A model generated the notes under the pieces. The model saw only the letters and a program-made list of their open reading frames with translations, did not search any database and was not told the origin of the DNA. From positions 1 to 64,000 of the forward strand of contig CACMZN010000007.1 in the NCBI GenBank assembly GCA_902618175.1: a stretch of 64,000 bases of DNA, read 5' to 3'. The stretch comes from an uncultured Verrucomicrobiota bacterium (lineage in GTDB: Bacteria > Verrucomicrobiota > Verrucomicrobiia > Opitutales > Seribacteraceae). Below, in pieces: positions 1 to 8,902 of this stretch. Positions within the stretch are counted from its first letter, which is position 1. The number at the start of each line of letters is the position of its first letter. The position numbers and the translations under genes were made by a program.

Positions 1-1
1 A

Positions 2-733
2 ATGGATCAGGGAGTCGGAGCGGTCTGTTTATCCCGTCCGACCAATCCAACCGGCAATGTGGTTACGGATAGGGAAGTTTCCCGCCTCCGAGAACTTGCC
101 AATGAGCGGGGTGTACCATTGATCATTGATAATGCATATGGTACTCCCTTCCCGAATATCATTTTTGAAGAGATTACTCCGGTATGGGATGAGAATCTTG
201 TGCTCTGTCTCAGCCTTTCCAAGTTTGGATTACCCACTTTACGTACTGGAATCATCGTAGCAACTCAGAAAGTCATACGAGCGATCTCGCGGATGACTTC
301 CGTTTTCAGTTTGGCCCCCGGCAGCATGGGACCTGCTTTAGCTTTGGATATGGTAAGAAGTGGTGAAATCACCCTTATTAGCAGGGAAGTTATTCGTCCT
401 TTTTATGAAAAAAAAGCCAAGCGGGCGGTGGCTCACTTGCTGAGGGAGATGGGGCGCGATATTCCAATGAGGATTCATAAGCCCGAAGGAGCTTTGTTTC
501 TATGGCTTTGGTTTGATCACCTACCCATCAGCAGTCACGAGCTTTACCAAAGATTGAAGAAAAAAGGACTGCTGGTGGTTTCCGGTCATTATTTTTTCCC
601 AGGAATGGAAAGGGAAGATTGGGCTCATAAGAATCAGTGCATTCGCGTAACTTATGCTCAGGACGATGAAGTGGTGAAAAGAGGAATTTCACTTCTGGCC
701 GCTGAAATGCGCGACGTTTATTCTGGGCAATGA
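2..733 (+). CDS. avtA: valine-pyruvate aminotransferase (C-terminal part)
   Basis: Carboxy-terminal 243 residues of a class I/II PLP-dependent aminotransferase. The true start lies before the window and the ATG at base 2 is internal. Visible are SRPTNPTGN, the PLP-contacting DNAYG segment, the SLSK lysine (visible residue 74) that would form the Schiff base, KPEGALFLWLWF, and the arginine in CIRVTYA near the end. This succession matches AvtA of enterobacteria closely, better than AspC or HisC. AvtA exchanges the amino group between alanine or valine and their 2-oxo acids in the cytoplasm. The next gene starts 137 bases downstream on the same strand and shows no functional link. The family call is firm; the exact substrate is taken from similarity. 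Confidence 0.88.
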   Translation: MDQGVGAVCLSRPTNPTGNVVTDREVSRLRELANERGVPLIIDNAYGTPFPNIIFEEITPVWDENLVLCLSLSKFGLPTLRTGIIVATQKVIRAISRMTSVFSLAPGSMGPALALDMVRSGEITLISREVIRPFYEKKAKRAVAHLLREMGRDIPMRIHKPEGALFLWLWFDHLPISSHELYQRLKKKGLLVVSGHYFFPGMEREDWAHKNQCIRVTYAQDDEVVKRGISLLAAEMRDVYSGQ

Positions 734-870
734 TTCTTTACAAGCCACGAAGATATGATAATTGCTTCAAGTAGACTTTTTTCAATTTTCACTAAAACAA
801 GTGTAGATTGATTCCTCCTTTGAAAAACCCAGATGAACAACAGTTTGTTTGCTAAAAACGAATTCCATAA

Positions 871-1644
871 GTGAACAGTCATGAAATAGATTACGAGTTG
901 ATCGGGGACGACATGCAAATCGTCGAAATCGAGTTGGATCCAGGAGAAACTGTGGTCGCAGAAGCGGGTGCCATGAATTACATGGAAGACGAGATCACTT
1001 TTGAAGCAAAGATGGGAGATGGATCCCAACCCAATCAGGGGTTGTTCGGAAAATTGCTTGATGTGGGCAAAAGGGCGCTTACCGGAGAATCGATTTTCAT
1101 GACGCACTTCACCAACAACGGAGTGGGCAAGAGAAGAGTTAGTTTTGCCGCTCCTTATCCTGGCAAAATCATTTGCGTCGATCTGCCCATGCATCAGGGA
1201 AGCCTCCTATGCCAAAAGGATGCTTTCCTATGCGCTGCTTTTGGAACGCGAGTTTCCATTGCTTTGCAGAAGAGATTGGGCGCTGGATTTTTCGGAGGGG
1301 AAGGCTTTATCCTGCAGAAGCTTTCGGGAGATGGAAAGGCCTTCGTTCATGCTGGAGGAACCGTGGTAAAGAAGGAACTGAATGGAGACACCATCCGGGT
1401 GGATACTGGTTGCATCGTGGCTTTCGAAGAAAGCATTCGTTACGACATTCAAATGGCTGGCGGATTGAAGTCGATGGTTTTTGGAGGTGAAGGTCTGTTT
1501 CTTGCCACTCTGAGCGGCTTTGGAACGGTTTGGTTGCAAAGTCTTCCCTTTTCCCGCTTGGCGGACCGGATCATCCAATCCGCCCCGAAAGCCGGAGGTA
1601 AATCGCAGGGAGAAGGATCTCTGTTAAGTGGCTTGGGTCGCTGA
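871..1644 (+). CDS. AIM24 / TIGR00266-family protein
   Basis: A 257-residue soluble protein without signal peptide. Its N-terminal half carries the family pattern of AIM24-like proteins: an early beta-rich segment, [20 protein letters not shown], and a following [14 protein letters not shown] stretch. Later glycine-rich repeats ([19 protein letters not shown] and [14 protein letters not shown]) are typical of the double beta-roll fold. The family is widespread in bacteria and its yeast member affects mitochondrial architecture; no enzymatic reaction is established. The chosen start is a GTG at 871 directly after an in-frame TAA; no strong ribosome binding site is visible, so the start is uncertain. 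It appears monocistronic. Confidence 0.8.
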   Translation: MNSHEIDYELIGDDMQIVEIELDPGETVVAEAGAMNYMEDEITFEAKMGDGSQPNQGLFGKLLDVGKRALTGESIFMTHFTNNGVGKRRVSFAAPYPGKIICVDLPMHQGSLLCQKDAFLCAAFGTRVSIALQKRLGAGFFGGEGFILQKLSGDGKAFVHAGGTVVKKELNGDTIRVDTGCIVAFEESIRYDIQMAGGLKSMVFGGEGLFLATLSGFGTVWLQSLPFSRLADRIIQSAPKAGGKSQGEGSLLSGLGR

Positions 1645-2138
1645 GTCAGTGGGAAGTTGATTCAAGTTTGGCCGATTCGTCTTTACTGGTAATTACCCAA
1701 GAGTATCAAAAGTAAGATCGTTTAGCCATAAACCAATGGACCATGAAATAAAGCCAGGTCGCATAGTTTCTTGGCCAATCACAACATCTTAAGAGTATGG
1801 ACATTCCCATCATGAATTCTAAATCCACATCCCTTCTCGTTGAGGGTAACAAGGTGTGATTGTACCAAAAAGGCACAAAGTTTTGACTTTGCTTTTCCTG
1901 AATATGGAAGCGGTGCAAAGTGATTGCTTAGCTGCGGGGTCAGTAAAGAAACAAAGCTTTGATCCGTACGTATATGACGGCAAATCGATTCCGGATTCAG
2001 GTATGGGAAGAAGAAGTGGTTAGCTTTTGAAATCAGATGTGGCGAGGGAGCAGTCCGACATATGAGACGACCGTATCAAAAGACATTCTGGAGAAGGCAG
2101 AGGGCTCCAAAGCGTGAGTCACTATAAAATTGACTGAA
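1645..2138. other. intergenic stretch with possible coding remnants
   Basis: Nearly 500 bases without a convincing intact gene. On the plus strand two short stretches read like protein but in different frames and with stops between them: about 1934-2029 (contains FDPYVYDGKSIPDSG) and about 2033-2117 (contains MWRGSSPTYETTVSKDILEK). They could be the worn end of a lost gene. I do not recognise the family, and short open stretches can arise by chance. Confidence 0.3.
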
Positions 2139-2495
2139 TTAAAGGATCTCTAGTGGACCGTGGTCATCGCAATGTCCGCCATGCGGATGGTGTAAGTGCC
2201 CGTCTACCAGATAATCAATGTGATCTCCATGAGGCACTGCTTCGTGTCCACAACCAGGGCCATGGACATGGTCGGCATCGTGGCCATTGCATTTGTGATT
2301 GGGCGTGCAACGATCGGGGTTTTTCGCGGATACTTCAAGGATATGCTCTTCAACATGTTCTCCGTTCAAGTGATGGAGTTGACCATCATGAAGATAATCA
2401 ATGTGATCACCGTGCCTTATCGCAAGATGTCCGCAATCTGGACCATGTTGGTGTTCGTGGTTAGGATGTGTCTTGAAGGTATTGGAGGATTTCAT
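2139..2495 (-). CDS. histidine-rich metal-binding protein with two internal repeats
   Basis: A 118-residue protein with about 25 histidines and 5 cysteines and no signal peptide. It consists of two imperfect copies of one unit: HGPDCGHLAIRHGDHIDYL near residue 17 and HGPGCGHEAVPHGDHIDYL near residue 78, each followed by a (D)GxLHH segment. Such proteins are small cytosolic binders or stores of Zn or Ni. Similar histidine-rich proteins are, as I recall, found beside MerC-like genes and Fur-family regulators in proteobacteria, where databases often misname them 'zinc transporter permease'. It lies 74 bases behind the formate dehydrogenase gene on the same strand and may be cotranscribed with it. 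The metal is inferred, not shown. Confidence 0.8.
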   Translation of the reverse strand: MKSSNTFKTHPNHEHQHGPDCGHLAIRHGDHIDYLHDGQLHHLNGEHVEEHILEVSAKNPDRCTPNHKCNGHDADHVHGPGCGHEAVPHGDHIDYLVDGHLHHPHGGHCDDHGPLEIL

Positions 2496-2569
2496 AAAAT
2501 TATATATTTGAATGGGTTACATATTTATACAAAGCTAAACCAAGAAATTGGGTTGAGCAAGAACGCAAA

Positions 2570-3769
2570 CTAGTTGTTTTTGTATTCGGCTGCCTCCTCC
2601 GAGCCGGCTGTTGATGATCCCTTGCTGTAAGAATGTGCGCCCATACCAGCCAATTGACCATTTTGTACGATCAGATACTGGTTTCTGATTTCCCTGCCTT
2701 CAAAGAAACATTCCAAAATTTCTCGCACACCATCGGCATACCGAGCTTGGGCCGACAAGGATGTGCCGGAGGTATGGGGAGTCATTCCATGATTTGGCAT
2801 AGTTCTCCATATGTGATCATTTGGAGCGGGTTGGGGAAACCACACGTCTCCGGAATAACCGCTCAATTGACCGCTTTCAAGCCCTCTGGCGACTGCATCA
2901 CGATTACAAATTTTTCCTCTTGCGGTATTAACGATGAAAGCACCCTTTTTCATTTTGTTGATCATATCATCATCGAATAAATTTTCCGTTTCAGGATGTA
3001 ATGGACAATTGATTGTGACAACGTCGCAAACTTTAACCATGGATTCTACCGAATCATGGAAAGTTAAATTCAGTTCGTTTTCAACACTTTCAGGCAGCCT
3101 GTGCCTGTCAAAATAATGCAGATGAACGTCAAAAGGTTTCATTTTTCTCAAGGCATCCAACCCAATTCGACCAGCAGCAACCGTACCTATGTGCATGCCT
3201 TCGACATCATATGATCTCTGCACGGCATCAGCTATATTCCAACCCCCTTCGACAACGATTCGATGCTGGTTGTGGTAATCTCTGACCATGGAGACAATCA
3301 TCATTACAATGTGTTCAGCGACAGATCTCGAATTGCAGAACGTTACCTCAACCACATCCACCTTGTTGTCAATCGCTGCTTGCAAATCGACGTGATCCGA
3401 GCCAATCCCGGCAGTAATTGCCATTTTAAGATTTTTTGCTTTTTCAATTCTTTCTCTGGTCAGATAATAAGGAAAAAACGGTTGGGATATGACAACATCT
3501 GAATCGATAATGTGTTTGTCCGCCTCACAGTCCGTACCATCCTTGCTGCTTGTAACGACAAATTGATGACCATTTTCTTCCAAGAAATTCCTCAGTCCCA
3601 ATTCTCCCGAAACACATCCCAACAACTCTCCTGGGGTGAAGTCTCTTCCTTTTGGGGTAGGAAGGGACATACCATCAGGATAGCTATCTAACTTTGGAAG
3701 TTCAGAAAGAGGATACCTTTCGGGCATGCCATTTTTCGGGTCGTCGTATAAAATGCAAAGTATTTTCAT
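2570..3769 (-). CDS. fdh: NAD-dependent formate dehydrogenase (metal-free, single subunit)
   Basis: Oxidises formate to CO2 with reduction of NAD+ in the cytoplasm. The 399-residue product follows the Pseudomonas-type enzyme nearly residue for residue: KILCILYDDP at the start, TAGIGSDHVDL, the dinucleotide-binding VAAGRIGLDAL, NTARGK with the substrate arginine, GDVWFPQPAP, TPHTSGT with the catalytic histidine, and the ending GAHSYSKGS. I chose the ATG at 3769 because the family starts with this short Met-Lys-Ile-Leu-Cys segment; an in-frame ATG at 3832 would add 21 atypical residues. It lies downstream of the formamidase operon on the same strand, which supplies formate. Gaps of about 230 bases on the 5' side suggest its own promoter. 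Confidence 0.95.
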   Translation of the reverse strand: MKILCILYDDPKNGMPERYPLSELPKLDSYPDGMSLPTPKGRDFTPGELLGCVSGELGLRNFLEENGHQFVVTSSKDGTDCEADKHIIDSDVVISQPFFPYYLTRERIEKAKNLKMAITAGIGSDHVDLQAAIDNKVDVVEVTFCNSRSVAEHIVMMIVSMVRDYHNQHRIVVEGGWNIADAVQRSYDVEGMHIGTVAAGRIGLDALRKMKPFDVHLHYFDRHRLPESVENELNLTFHDSVESMVKVCDVVTINCPLHPETENLFDDDMINKMKKGAFIVNTARGKICNRDAVARGLESGQLSGYSGDVWFPQPAPNDHIWRTMPNHGMTPHTSGTSLSAQARYADGVREILECFFEGREIRNQYLIVQNGQLAGMGAHSYSKGSSTAGSEEAAEYKNN

Positions 3770-3999
3770 TTTTTGTCTTGTGGTTAAAAAAAGTTTCCAA
3801 ACTTTGTTTTTTATTTTTTGGTTAGAAAACAACTAATTATAGGCTTTTCTTTGACTGTAAGTCAACTGAGGTAAAAAAATTTCCCCAAGTCTTATTCGTA
3901 GATCTATAATTTTAATGAAGCGTATGAAAAACGTGCTGATGTAGGTGAGAACGATTATGGAAAGGGTAATCAGCTAATTTTTTGAATGGACTGTAAAGC

Positions 4000-4428
4000 T
4001 TACTTGCCGGTATCACTTTCATCCCTACAACTTGGACAAAGCCTGCAGAATTTCAGATTGAACCAATGCCCTATGGCGAGGGAGAATCCACCCAAAGCGG
4101 CTAAAATGAAATGTAATGAATCTTCGCTATGAAAATGATCATGAGTATGTTCAAAGCTTCCTGGTCGAAGTGTAAGAAAAAGCATTCCAAGTATGAAACA
4201 TGCCGGAATGAGTAATCTTCGATGCTTGAGATAGCCACGAAAAAGAGTCGGAACTGCGACCGAAAGGGTTATACAGATCATTACCATTTCCATTTTGTCA
4301 CCCGCGATGAAAGTGCTGCCAAGATAAGGAACCATGGCTAAAAGAAAAGGCATTGCCAAGCAGTGTACCGCACAGATGAAGGACACAGAGAACCCAAACT
4401 GATCGAATCTAGTCCATGGAACATTCAT
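4000..4428 (-). CDS. MerC-like membrane protein
   Basis: A 142-residue inner-membrane protein with about four hydrophobic segments. It has the MerC hallmark CAVHCLAMPFLL in the first helix, a histidine-rich loop (HTHDHFHSED, near residue 96), and a C-terminal cysteine pair (FCRLCPSC). MerC proteins were described in mercury resistance as ion transporters; many chromosomal homologues sit instead with zinc genes. There is no MerA, MerR or MerP here, while a histidine-rich protein, an FmdB zinc ribbon and a metalloenzyme-type amidase are near, so handling of zinc or another divalent ion is more likely than mercury resistance. It starts about 140 bases after fmdB and carries a candidate regulatory hairpin in between. 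Confidence 0.75.
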   Translation of the reverse strand: MNVPWTRFDQFGFSVSFICAVHCLAMPFLLAMVPYLGSTFIAGDKMEMVMICITLSVAVPTLFRGYLKHRRLLIPACFILGMLFLTLRPGSFEHTHDHFHSEDSLHFILAALGGFSLAIGHWFNLKFCRLCPSCRDESDTGK

Positions 4429-4469
4429 TTAATTTCAGGCGACTAACCAAATATCACAAATCCGTGGTG

Positions 4470-4489
4470 ATTCATTCCTTGCAATGAAT
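4470..4489. promoter_or_regulatory. inverted repeat before the MerC-like gene
   Basis: ATTCATT and AATGAAT flank six bases, a perfect 7-bp inverted repeat about 40 bases before the MerC start. No T-run follows on either strand, so a terminator is less likely. On the minus strand it contains ATTGCAAG, which is also the left half of the dyads at 16933-16953 and 19302-19322. It may be a degenerate half-operator. Confidence 0.3.
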
Positions 4490-4569
4490 GATTGGAAATT
4501 GAATAACTTTACGATTTGCGGAATATACAATACTTCTCGTAACAATGTCGAGGCATTCGAGCTAACCAG

Positions 4570-4893
4570 TCAAATGGAGTGTTCGATGACCCACGAACGA
4601 GGACCGTTGTAAGACTGCACCTTAGGCATCTCCTTAGGCTTGGGAGGAAGAAGCCCGGGTGCCTCGTGTTCACAATTCGGCCCACACACGTGAGGTTCGA
4701 ACTGACTTTTTATATTACGCTCGATGCTTTCCTTTTTGCTTGCGTCCAGTTGTCTGAGGTTGGGCATGGTGTTGAAAATTCGCTGACTTAATTTTCCGCA
4801 TTCCGGACAAGGTCCGGGATGGCGTCTCAGACCAGACGGACGCATGAGTTCGAAAACACCGTGTTTTTCACATTTGTATTCAAAAATTTGCAT
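4570..4893 (-). CDS. fmdB: FmdB-family zinc ribbon protein
   Basis: A 107-residue protein starting MQIFEYKCEKHGVFE, the standard opening of the FmdB family, with a zinc ribbon built from the N-terminal C8/H11 region and CPECG near residue 29. A second cysteine/histidine group (HVCGPNCEHEA) lies near residue 68. FmdB was named as a putative regulator of the formamidase operon in Methylophilus. It is encoded 87 bases behind formamidase on the same strand, the same order as in that operon. Its molecular role is not settled; regulation or metal delivery to the amidase are both possible. Confidence 0.85.
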   Translation of the reverse strand: MQIFEYKCEKHGVFELMRPSGLRRHPGPCPECGKLSQRIFNTMPNLRQLDASKKESIERNIKSQFEPHVCGPNCEHEAPGLLPPKPKEMPKVQSYNGPRSWVIEHSI

Positions 4894-4980
4894 GACTTAC
4901 TTCAATATTTGGTATTTTTATGGAGGGAAGTGGTTGCCATATGGGCAAACCAATCGGAGAACCAATAGCTTTTGCTGCTG

Positions 4981-6201
4981 TCAGGCTTTGGCAAGATCCA
5001 CGTCTGTAGTAACGGAATGCTTCGGACCTTCAGCGTTAGGCTTGATGTCAAAATCAAAGATTTCAGTAGGTAAGTGGAGGGTAGCGCAGGCATTGGGAAT
5101 GTCTACGATTCCACTGATATGTCCCTGAACTGGAGCCGTTCCCAAGATTGCATAAGCTTGCTCCCCGGTGTAGCCAAATTTCTTCATGTATTCGATCGCA
5201 TTCAGGCAAGCTCTTCTGTAAGAAACATGAGCGTCCAGATAGTACTGTTCTCCTGTTGTTTCGTCGACGGAGATGCCTTCGAATATCAAATGTTCCTTGT
5301 ACTCGGGCTTGATCGGACTGGGTTCGAAAATTGGATTGATTACCCCGTATTTTTGAACACCTTGCTTTATAAGACTTACCCGAATGTCGATATAGCCAGC
5401 CATTTCGATGGCGCCGCAAAAGGTGATTTCACCGTCCCCCTGTGAGAAGTGGATATCACCCATTGAAAGGCCTCCGTCTTTAACGTAAACCGGGAAGTAA
5501 ACTTTGGAACCACGGGTCAAATCTTTGATATCACAATTTCCTCCATGTTCACGCGGAGGAACAGTACGAGCCGCTTCCTTTGCCGCTTCTGCCGCATCTT
5601 CTGAGCTCATTCGTCCCATATGAGCGGTATCTGCGTAGGGCAAGGCGCAAAGAGGGGGTGTACGCTCTGGATTTGTTTCAAACAACTTGGTTTCGCGTTT
5701 GTTCCATTCATCAAGCAGTTCTTGCGATGGCAGACATCCGATGAGACCCGGGTGCATAATACCTGCAAACTCCACGTTTGGGATATGCCTTGACGATGTC
5801 TTGACTCCATGAAAATCCCAACAAGCCTTGCGAGCTTCGGGGTAGTGTTCAGTGAGGAAACCACCTCCATTTTCCTTTGCGAACAACCCGGTAAAGCCCC
5901 ATTCCGAATCTTCCAGAACGCCAACGTCAAGAATGTCAACTACGAGCAAATCTCCTGGCTCAGCGCCCTTGATCCCAATTGGCCCGCTAAGATAATGAAC
6001 CTTAGTGAGATCTACTACCTTTATGTCCGTGGCATCATCATCGTTGTTGATTTGCCCTCCCGTCCAGTCAATGCACTCAACCCGGAATTCATCTCCGGGA
6101 TCGACCATGGCGACCATAGGAATGTCTGGATGCCAACGATTGTGAAGTACGTCATGCTCCTCAGGCGAGGCATCGAGGTTTACTTTTATTAGTGTTTTCA
6201 T
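4981..6201 (-). CDS. fmdA: formamidase (FmdA/AmdA family)
   Basis: Hydrolyses formamide to ammonia and formate in the cytoplasm. The 406-residue product has the length usual for the family and its signature stretches: LHNRWHPDIPMVAMVDPGDEF, with WTGGQI following, the VHYLSGPIGIKGAEPGD segment, EFAGIMHPGLIGCLPS, and FPVYVKDGGLSMGDIHFSQGDGE. I chose the ATG at 6201 (protein begins MKTLIKVNLD); an in-frame ATG at 6294 would add 31 atypical residues and overlap urtE. It lies 55 bases behind urtE on the same strand, and downstream genes encode an FmdB protein and formate dehydrogenase, which support formamide as substrate over acetamide. Confidence 0.93.
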   Translation of the reverse strand: MKTLIKVNLDASPEEHDVLHNRWHPDIPMVAMVDPGDEFRVECIDWTGGQINNDDDATDIKVVDLTKVHYLSGPIGIKGAEPGDLLVVDILDVGVLEDSEWGFTGLFAKENGGGFLTEHYPEARKACWDFHGVKTSSRHIPNVEFAGIMHPGLIGCLPSQELLDEWNKRETKLFETNPERTPPLCALPYADTAHMGRMSSEDAAEAAKEAARTVPPREHGGNCDIKDLTRGSKVYFPVYVKDGGLSMGDIHFSQGDGEITFCGAIEMAGYIDIRVSLIKQGVQKYGVINPIFEPSPIKPEYKEHLIFEGISVDETTGEQYYLDAHVSYRRACLNAIEYMKKFGYTGEQAYAILGTAPVQGHISGIVDIPNACATLHLPTEIFDFDIKPNAEGPKHSVTTDVDLAKA

Positions 6202-6256
6202 CGTATTTGTAGTAGTAGGTTTATTGTGTGAAACGTAGTGTGTGTAGTATAAAGTA

Positions 6257-6949
6257 TTAAACCGACAAGAATTTCTTGATCTTTTCCGCATCAACCTCCG
6301 ATCGATCGCTGGAGTGTACGATGCTGCCTCCTTCCATCACCAGAAACCGGTCGCAGGCAGTAAGGGCGAATGACAATACTTGTTCAGCGACGATGATTGA
6401 CACTTGATGCATATCCCGAATGGTCTTTAGCTTCTCGGCCATCTCCTTGATGATGGAAGGCTGTATTCCTTCCGTCGGTTCATCCAAAAGCAAAACTTTA
6501 GGTTTTGTTACCAGAGCACGAGCAATGGCAAGTTGTTGCTGCTGCCCGCCGGAAAGGTTGCCTCCTTTTCGCTTACCCATCTCCTTGAGTACGGGAAACA
6601 ATTCGTAGACATAATCAGGTACAGATTTCTCCTCAGTGGAATCGAGTCCGGTTCGAATATTGTCCGTAACGGACAAGTTGGGAAAAATCATTCTTCCCTG
6701 CGGCACATATGCCAGTCCATTTCGCACACGTATAAAACTAGGTTCCGAAGAGAGTTCCTTATCCTCCATCTTGATGCTTGATCCGGAACCACAACCAAGA
6801 ATCCCGATGAGTGATTTGAATAGGGTGGTCTTGCCCATGCCATTTCGACCCATTACGGCCAAAATCTCACCTTTGTTTAGTTCAAGATCCAAATTTTCGA
6901 TGACTTTGCTTTCGCCGTAACTGACGTTCAAACTATTTATATGGAACAT
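6257..6949 (-). CDS. urtE: amide/urea-type ABC transporter ATPase
   Basis: A 230-residue ATPase of the branched-chain amino acid/urea importer class (LivF/UrtE type). Walker A is GRNGMGKTT near residue 34, the signature is LSGGQQQQLAIARAL near residue 132, and Walker B is VLLLDEPTEGIQP. It pairs with the UrtD-like ATPase to drive import through the UrtB/UrtC permeases. It is the last transporter gene of the operon, 18 bases behind urtD, and formamidase follows. The UrtE/FmdF assignment rests on gene order and on coupling to formamidase. Confidence 0.9.
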   Translation of the reverse strand: MFHINSLNVSYGESKVIENLDLELNKGEILAVMGRNGMGKTTLFKSLIGILGCGSGSSIKMEDKELSSEPSFIRVRNGLAYVPQGRMIFPNLSVTDNIRTGLDSTEEKSVPDYVYELFPVLKEMGKRKGGNLSGGQQQQLAIARALVTKPKVLLLDEPTEGIQPSIIKEMAEKLKTIRDMHQVSIIVAEQVLSFALTACDRFLVMEGGSIVHSSDRSEVDAEKIKKFLSV

Positions 6950-6967
6950 TTGATTTCTCTTTGTAAG

Positions 6968-7714
6968 TTAATGACCCAGATAAACTTCCTGTACGACTGG
7001 GTCGTCACGAACCTCATCCATGGACCCTTGCTTGAGAATTTTTCCTAAGTGCAAAACGGTAACTTGGTCAGCAATCTTGGCAACGAAGTCCATGTCATGT
7101 TCAATGATGATGATGGATCTTTCCTTGGCGATTTTTTCCAAAAGCGCAGCGGTGGCCTCGCGTTCTTTCGCCGTCATTCCGGCTACCGGTTCATCGAGCA
7201 TAATCAATTCCGGATTTTGCACCAGCAACATTCCAATTTCCAGCCACTGCTTTTGTCCATGACTCAAAAGTTCGGCCTGTGTTTCAAGCATATCACTCAA
7301 AAAAATCTGTTGCGCAACATCCTGAATGCGATCAATCACCTGTTTGGTCCGAGTGAATTTTAGAGACCCGAAGACAGTTCGGCCCCAAGGGTATGAAATT
7401 TCGAGGTTCTCGTAGACGGACAATTTCTCATAGATCGAAGGAGTTTGAAATTTCCTCCCTATTCCAGCTCTCACGATCTCATGCTCGCGCATTGAAGTTA
7501 ACTCAACATTGTTGTAGCGAATGCTGCCCGATGAAGCTCTCGTCTTCCCGCTTATCAGATCCAATACGGTAGTCTTACCAGCTCCGTTTGGTCCGATGAT
7601 TACTCTTAATTCCCCTTTATCAACATACAAAGTAAGCTCATCAACAGCTTTGAAACCGTCGAAACTGACCGTCAAATCCTCTATTGCTAGTAAATAATCT
7701 GTGTTACTCGGCAT
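6968..7714 (-). CDS. urtD: amide/urea-type ABC transporter ATPase
   Basis: A 248-residue ATPase of the LivG/UrtD type. Walker A is GPNGAGKTT near residue 40. The signature is LSHGQKQWLEIGMLL, the form seen in UrtD where LSHGQKQWLEI replaces the usual LSGGQ. Walker B is LIMLDEPVAGM. It overlaps the end of urtC by 11 bases, a sign of translational coupling. It would act on the cytoplasmic face with UrtE. Confidence 0.92.
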   Translation of the reverse strand: MPSNTDYLLAIEDLTVSFDGFKAVDELTLYVDKGELRVIIGPNGAGKTTVLDLISGKTRASSGSIRYNNVELTSMREHEIVRAGIGRKFQTPSIYEKLSVYENLEISYPWGRTVFGSLKFTRTKQVIDRIQDVAQQIFLSDMLETQAELLSHGQKQWLEIGMLLVQNPELIMLDEPVAGMTAKEREATAALLEKIAKERSIIIIEHDMDFVAKIADQVTVLHLGKILKQGSMDEVRDDPVVQEVYLGH

Positions 7715-8888
7715 TTTTTTCCTCCGTGACTAAAGCAGGAGTTTCTCCGTCATTGTTTTTTGAGCTACTCATGCTTTTTCCTATCCATTTTTTGATGTGA
7801 TCGTGATAGATTCCCGCTAGTCCCTTGGGTAAATACAGTACGATGACAATGAAAGTCGCACCGTAGAAAAACAACCATTGGGCAGCATATGCTTCGGAAA
7901 AAGCAGTTTTTGCCGCATTCACCGCAAGAGCTCCATATACAGCGCCCAAGAGGCTTTCTCTTCCTCCGACGGCGGTGAAAATAACCATGTCGATAGAAGG
8001 TACGATTCCAATTAAATTAGGAGACATGAAACCAACTTGCAGGGTGAACATGGCACCTCCTATGGAACTTACAACAGCCGCAAAACAAAAAATGAATATT
8101 CTAAAGGAAGTAATGTTGTAGCCTGAAAAGCGAACCCGCATTTCCTTGTCTCGTTGAGCGATAAGCACCCGGCCCAAGCGAGTCGAAAGAATATATCTGC
8201 TGAGCAGAATGCAGAAAAGCAGCAAAAAACAGCACAGGTAGTACAGTAGGTAATGAGCGTCTTCCGTTCGGATGTCCCAACCTTTAAGAGTCTTCAAGTC
8301 GGTAATGCCGTTTATGCCTCCAAAATAACCTTGGTTGCCGACGATAAAATACCACAGGCAAGCCACCATGGATTGTGTCAGGATTGCGAATACGACTCCA
8401 CTAACCCGACCCTTGAAATAGAACACACTTAATATATAAGCAAGCAGGGCTGGTAGAGTGATGATGAGGGCAATGGTGAGAGGTAGGCTCTTGAATGGAT
8501 TCCAAAACCATGGCAACTCCGTTACCTGATTCCAGTCCATGAAATCCGGGATGCCGGGGGTGCTTTGAATCGCAGTGCTCTCGGGGTCGGAAGCCTCAAG
8601 TTTGAGGAACATGGCCATGCAATATCCACCAGCTCCAAAAAACAGTCCCTGACCCAGACACAAAATGCCAGCATTGCCCCAACACATGACGAGACCGACG
8701 GCAGCGAATGCATAACAAAGATATTTGCCCGTCAGATTAAGACGAAACGGACTCAGGACCGTTGGGAATATTATCAAAATTACAAAGGCAAGAATAGCAA
8801 AGGCAATCAACCCCTCTTTATTTTTAAAAAGACGTTCATATAGAACCTTTCCAAAACTTGATTCTGCTTGGTTGATAGGATTGATCAT
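7704..8888 (-). CDS. urtC: amide/urea-type ABC transporter permease
   Basis: A 394-residue integral membrane permease of the LivM/UrtC type with about ten hydrophobic segments. It carries the CWGNAGILCLGQGLFFGAGG motif region near residues 70-90 and the cytoplasmic loop LIAQRDKEMRVRFSGYN, which matches the EAA-like coupling loop of UrtC proteins. It lies 14 bases behind urtB and overlaps urtD. The C-terminal tail past the last helix is charged and cytoplasmic. Confidence 0.9.
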   Translation of the reverse strand: MINPINQAESSFGKVLYERLFKNKEGLIAFAILAFVILIIFPTVLSPFRLNLTGKYLCYAFAAVGLVMCWGNAGILCLGQGLFFGAGGYCMAMFLKLEASDPESTAIQSTPGIPDFMDWNQVTELPWFWNPFKSLPLTIALIITLPALLAYILSVFYFKGRVSGVVFAILTQSMVACLWYFIVGNQGYFGGINGITDLKTLKGWDIRTEDAHYLLYYLCCFLLLFCILLSRYILSTRLGRVLIAQRDKEMRVRFSGYNITSFRIFIFCFAAVVSSIGGAMFTLQVGFMSPNLIGIVPSIDMVIFTAVGGRESLLGAVYGALAVNAAKTAFSEAYAAQWLFFYGATFIVIVLYLPKGLAGIYHDHIKKWIGKSMSSSKNNDGETPALVTEEKNAE

Positions 8889-8902
8889 GGCAATGAATTC
8901 GT

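Noticed and set aside
2196-2573. Plus-strand reading frame opposite the His-rich gene
   Set aside because: It is the antisense shadow of the histidine codons; the minus strand gives two clear protein repeats.
4000-4428. Mercury resistance operon
   Set aside because: Only MerC-like proteins are present; no MerR, MerT, MerP or MerA. The neighbours concern amides and zinc-type proteins.
8565-8843. Plus-strand frame inside urtC
   Set aside because: Antisense to membrane helices of a clear permease; no motif of its own.
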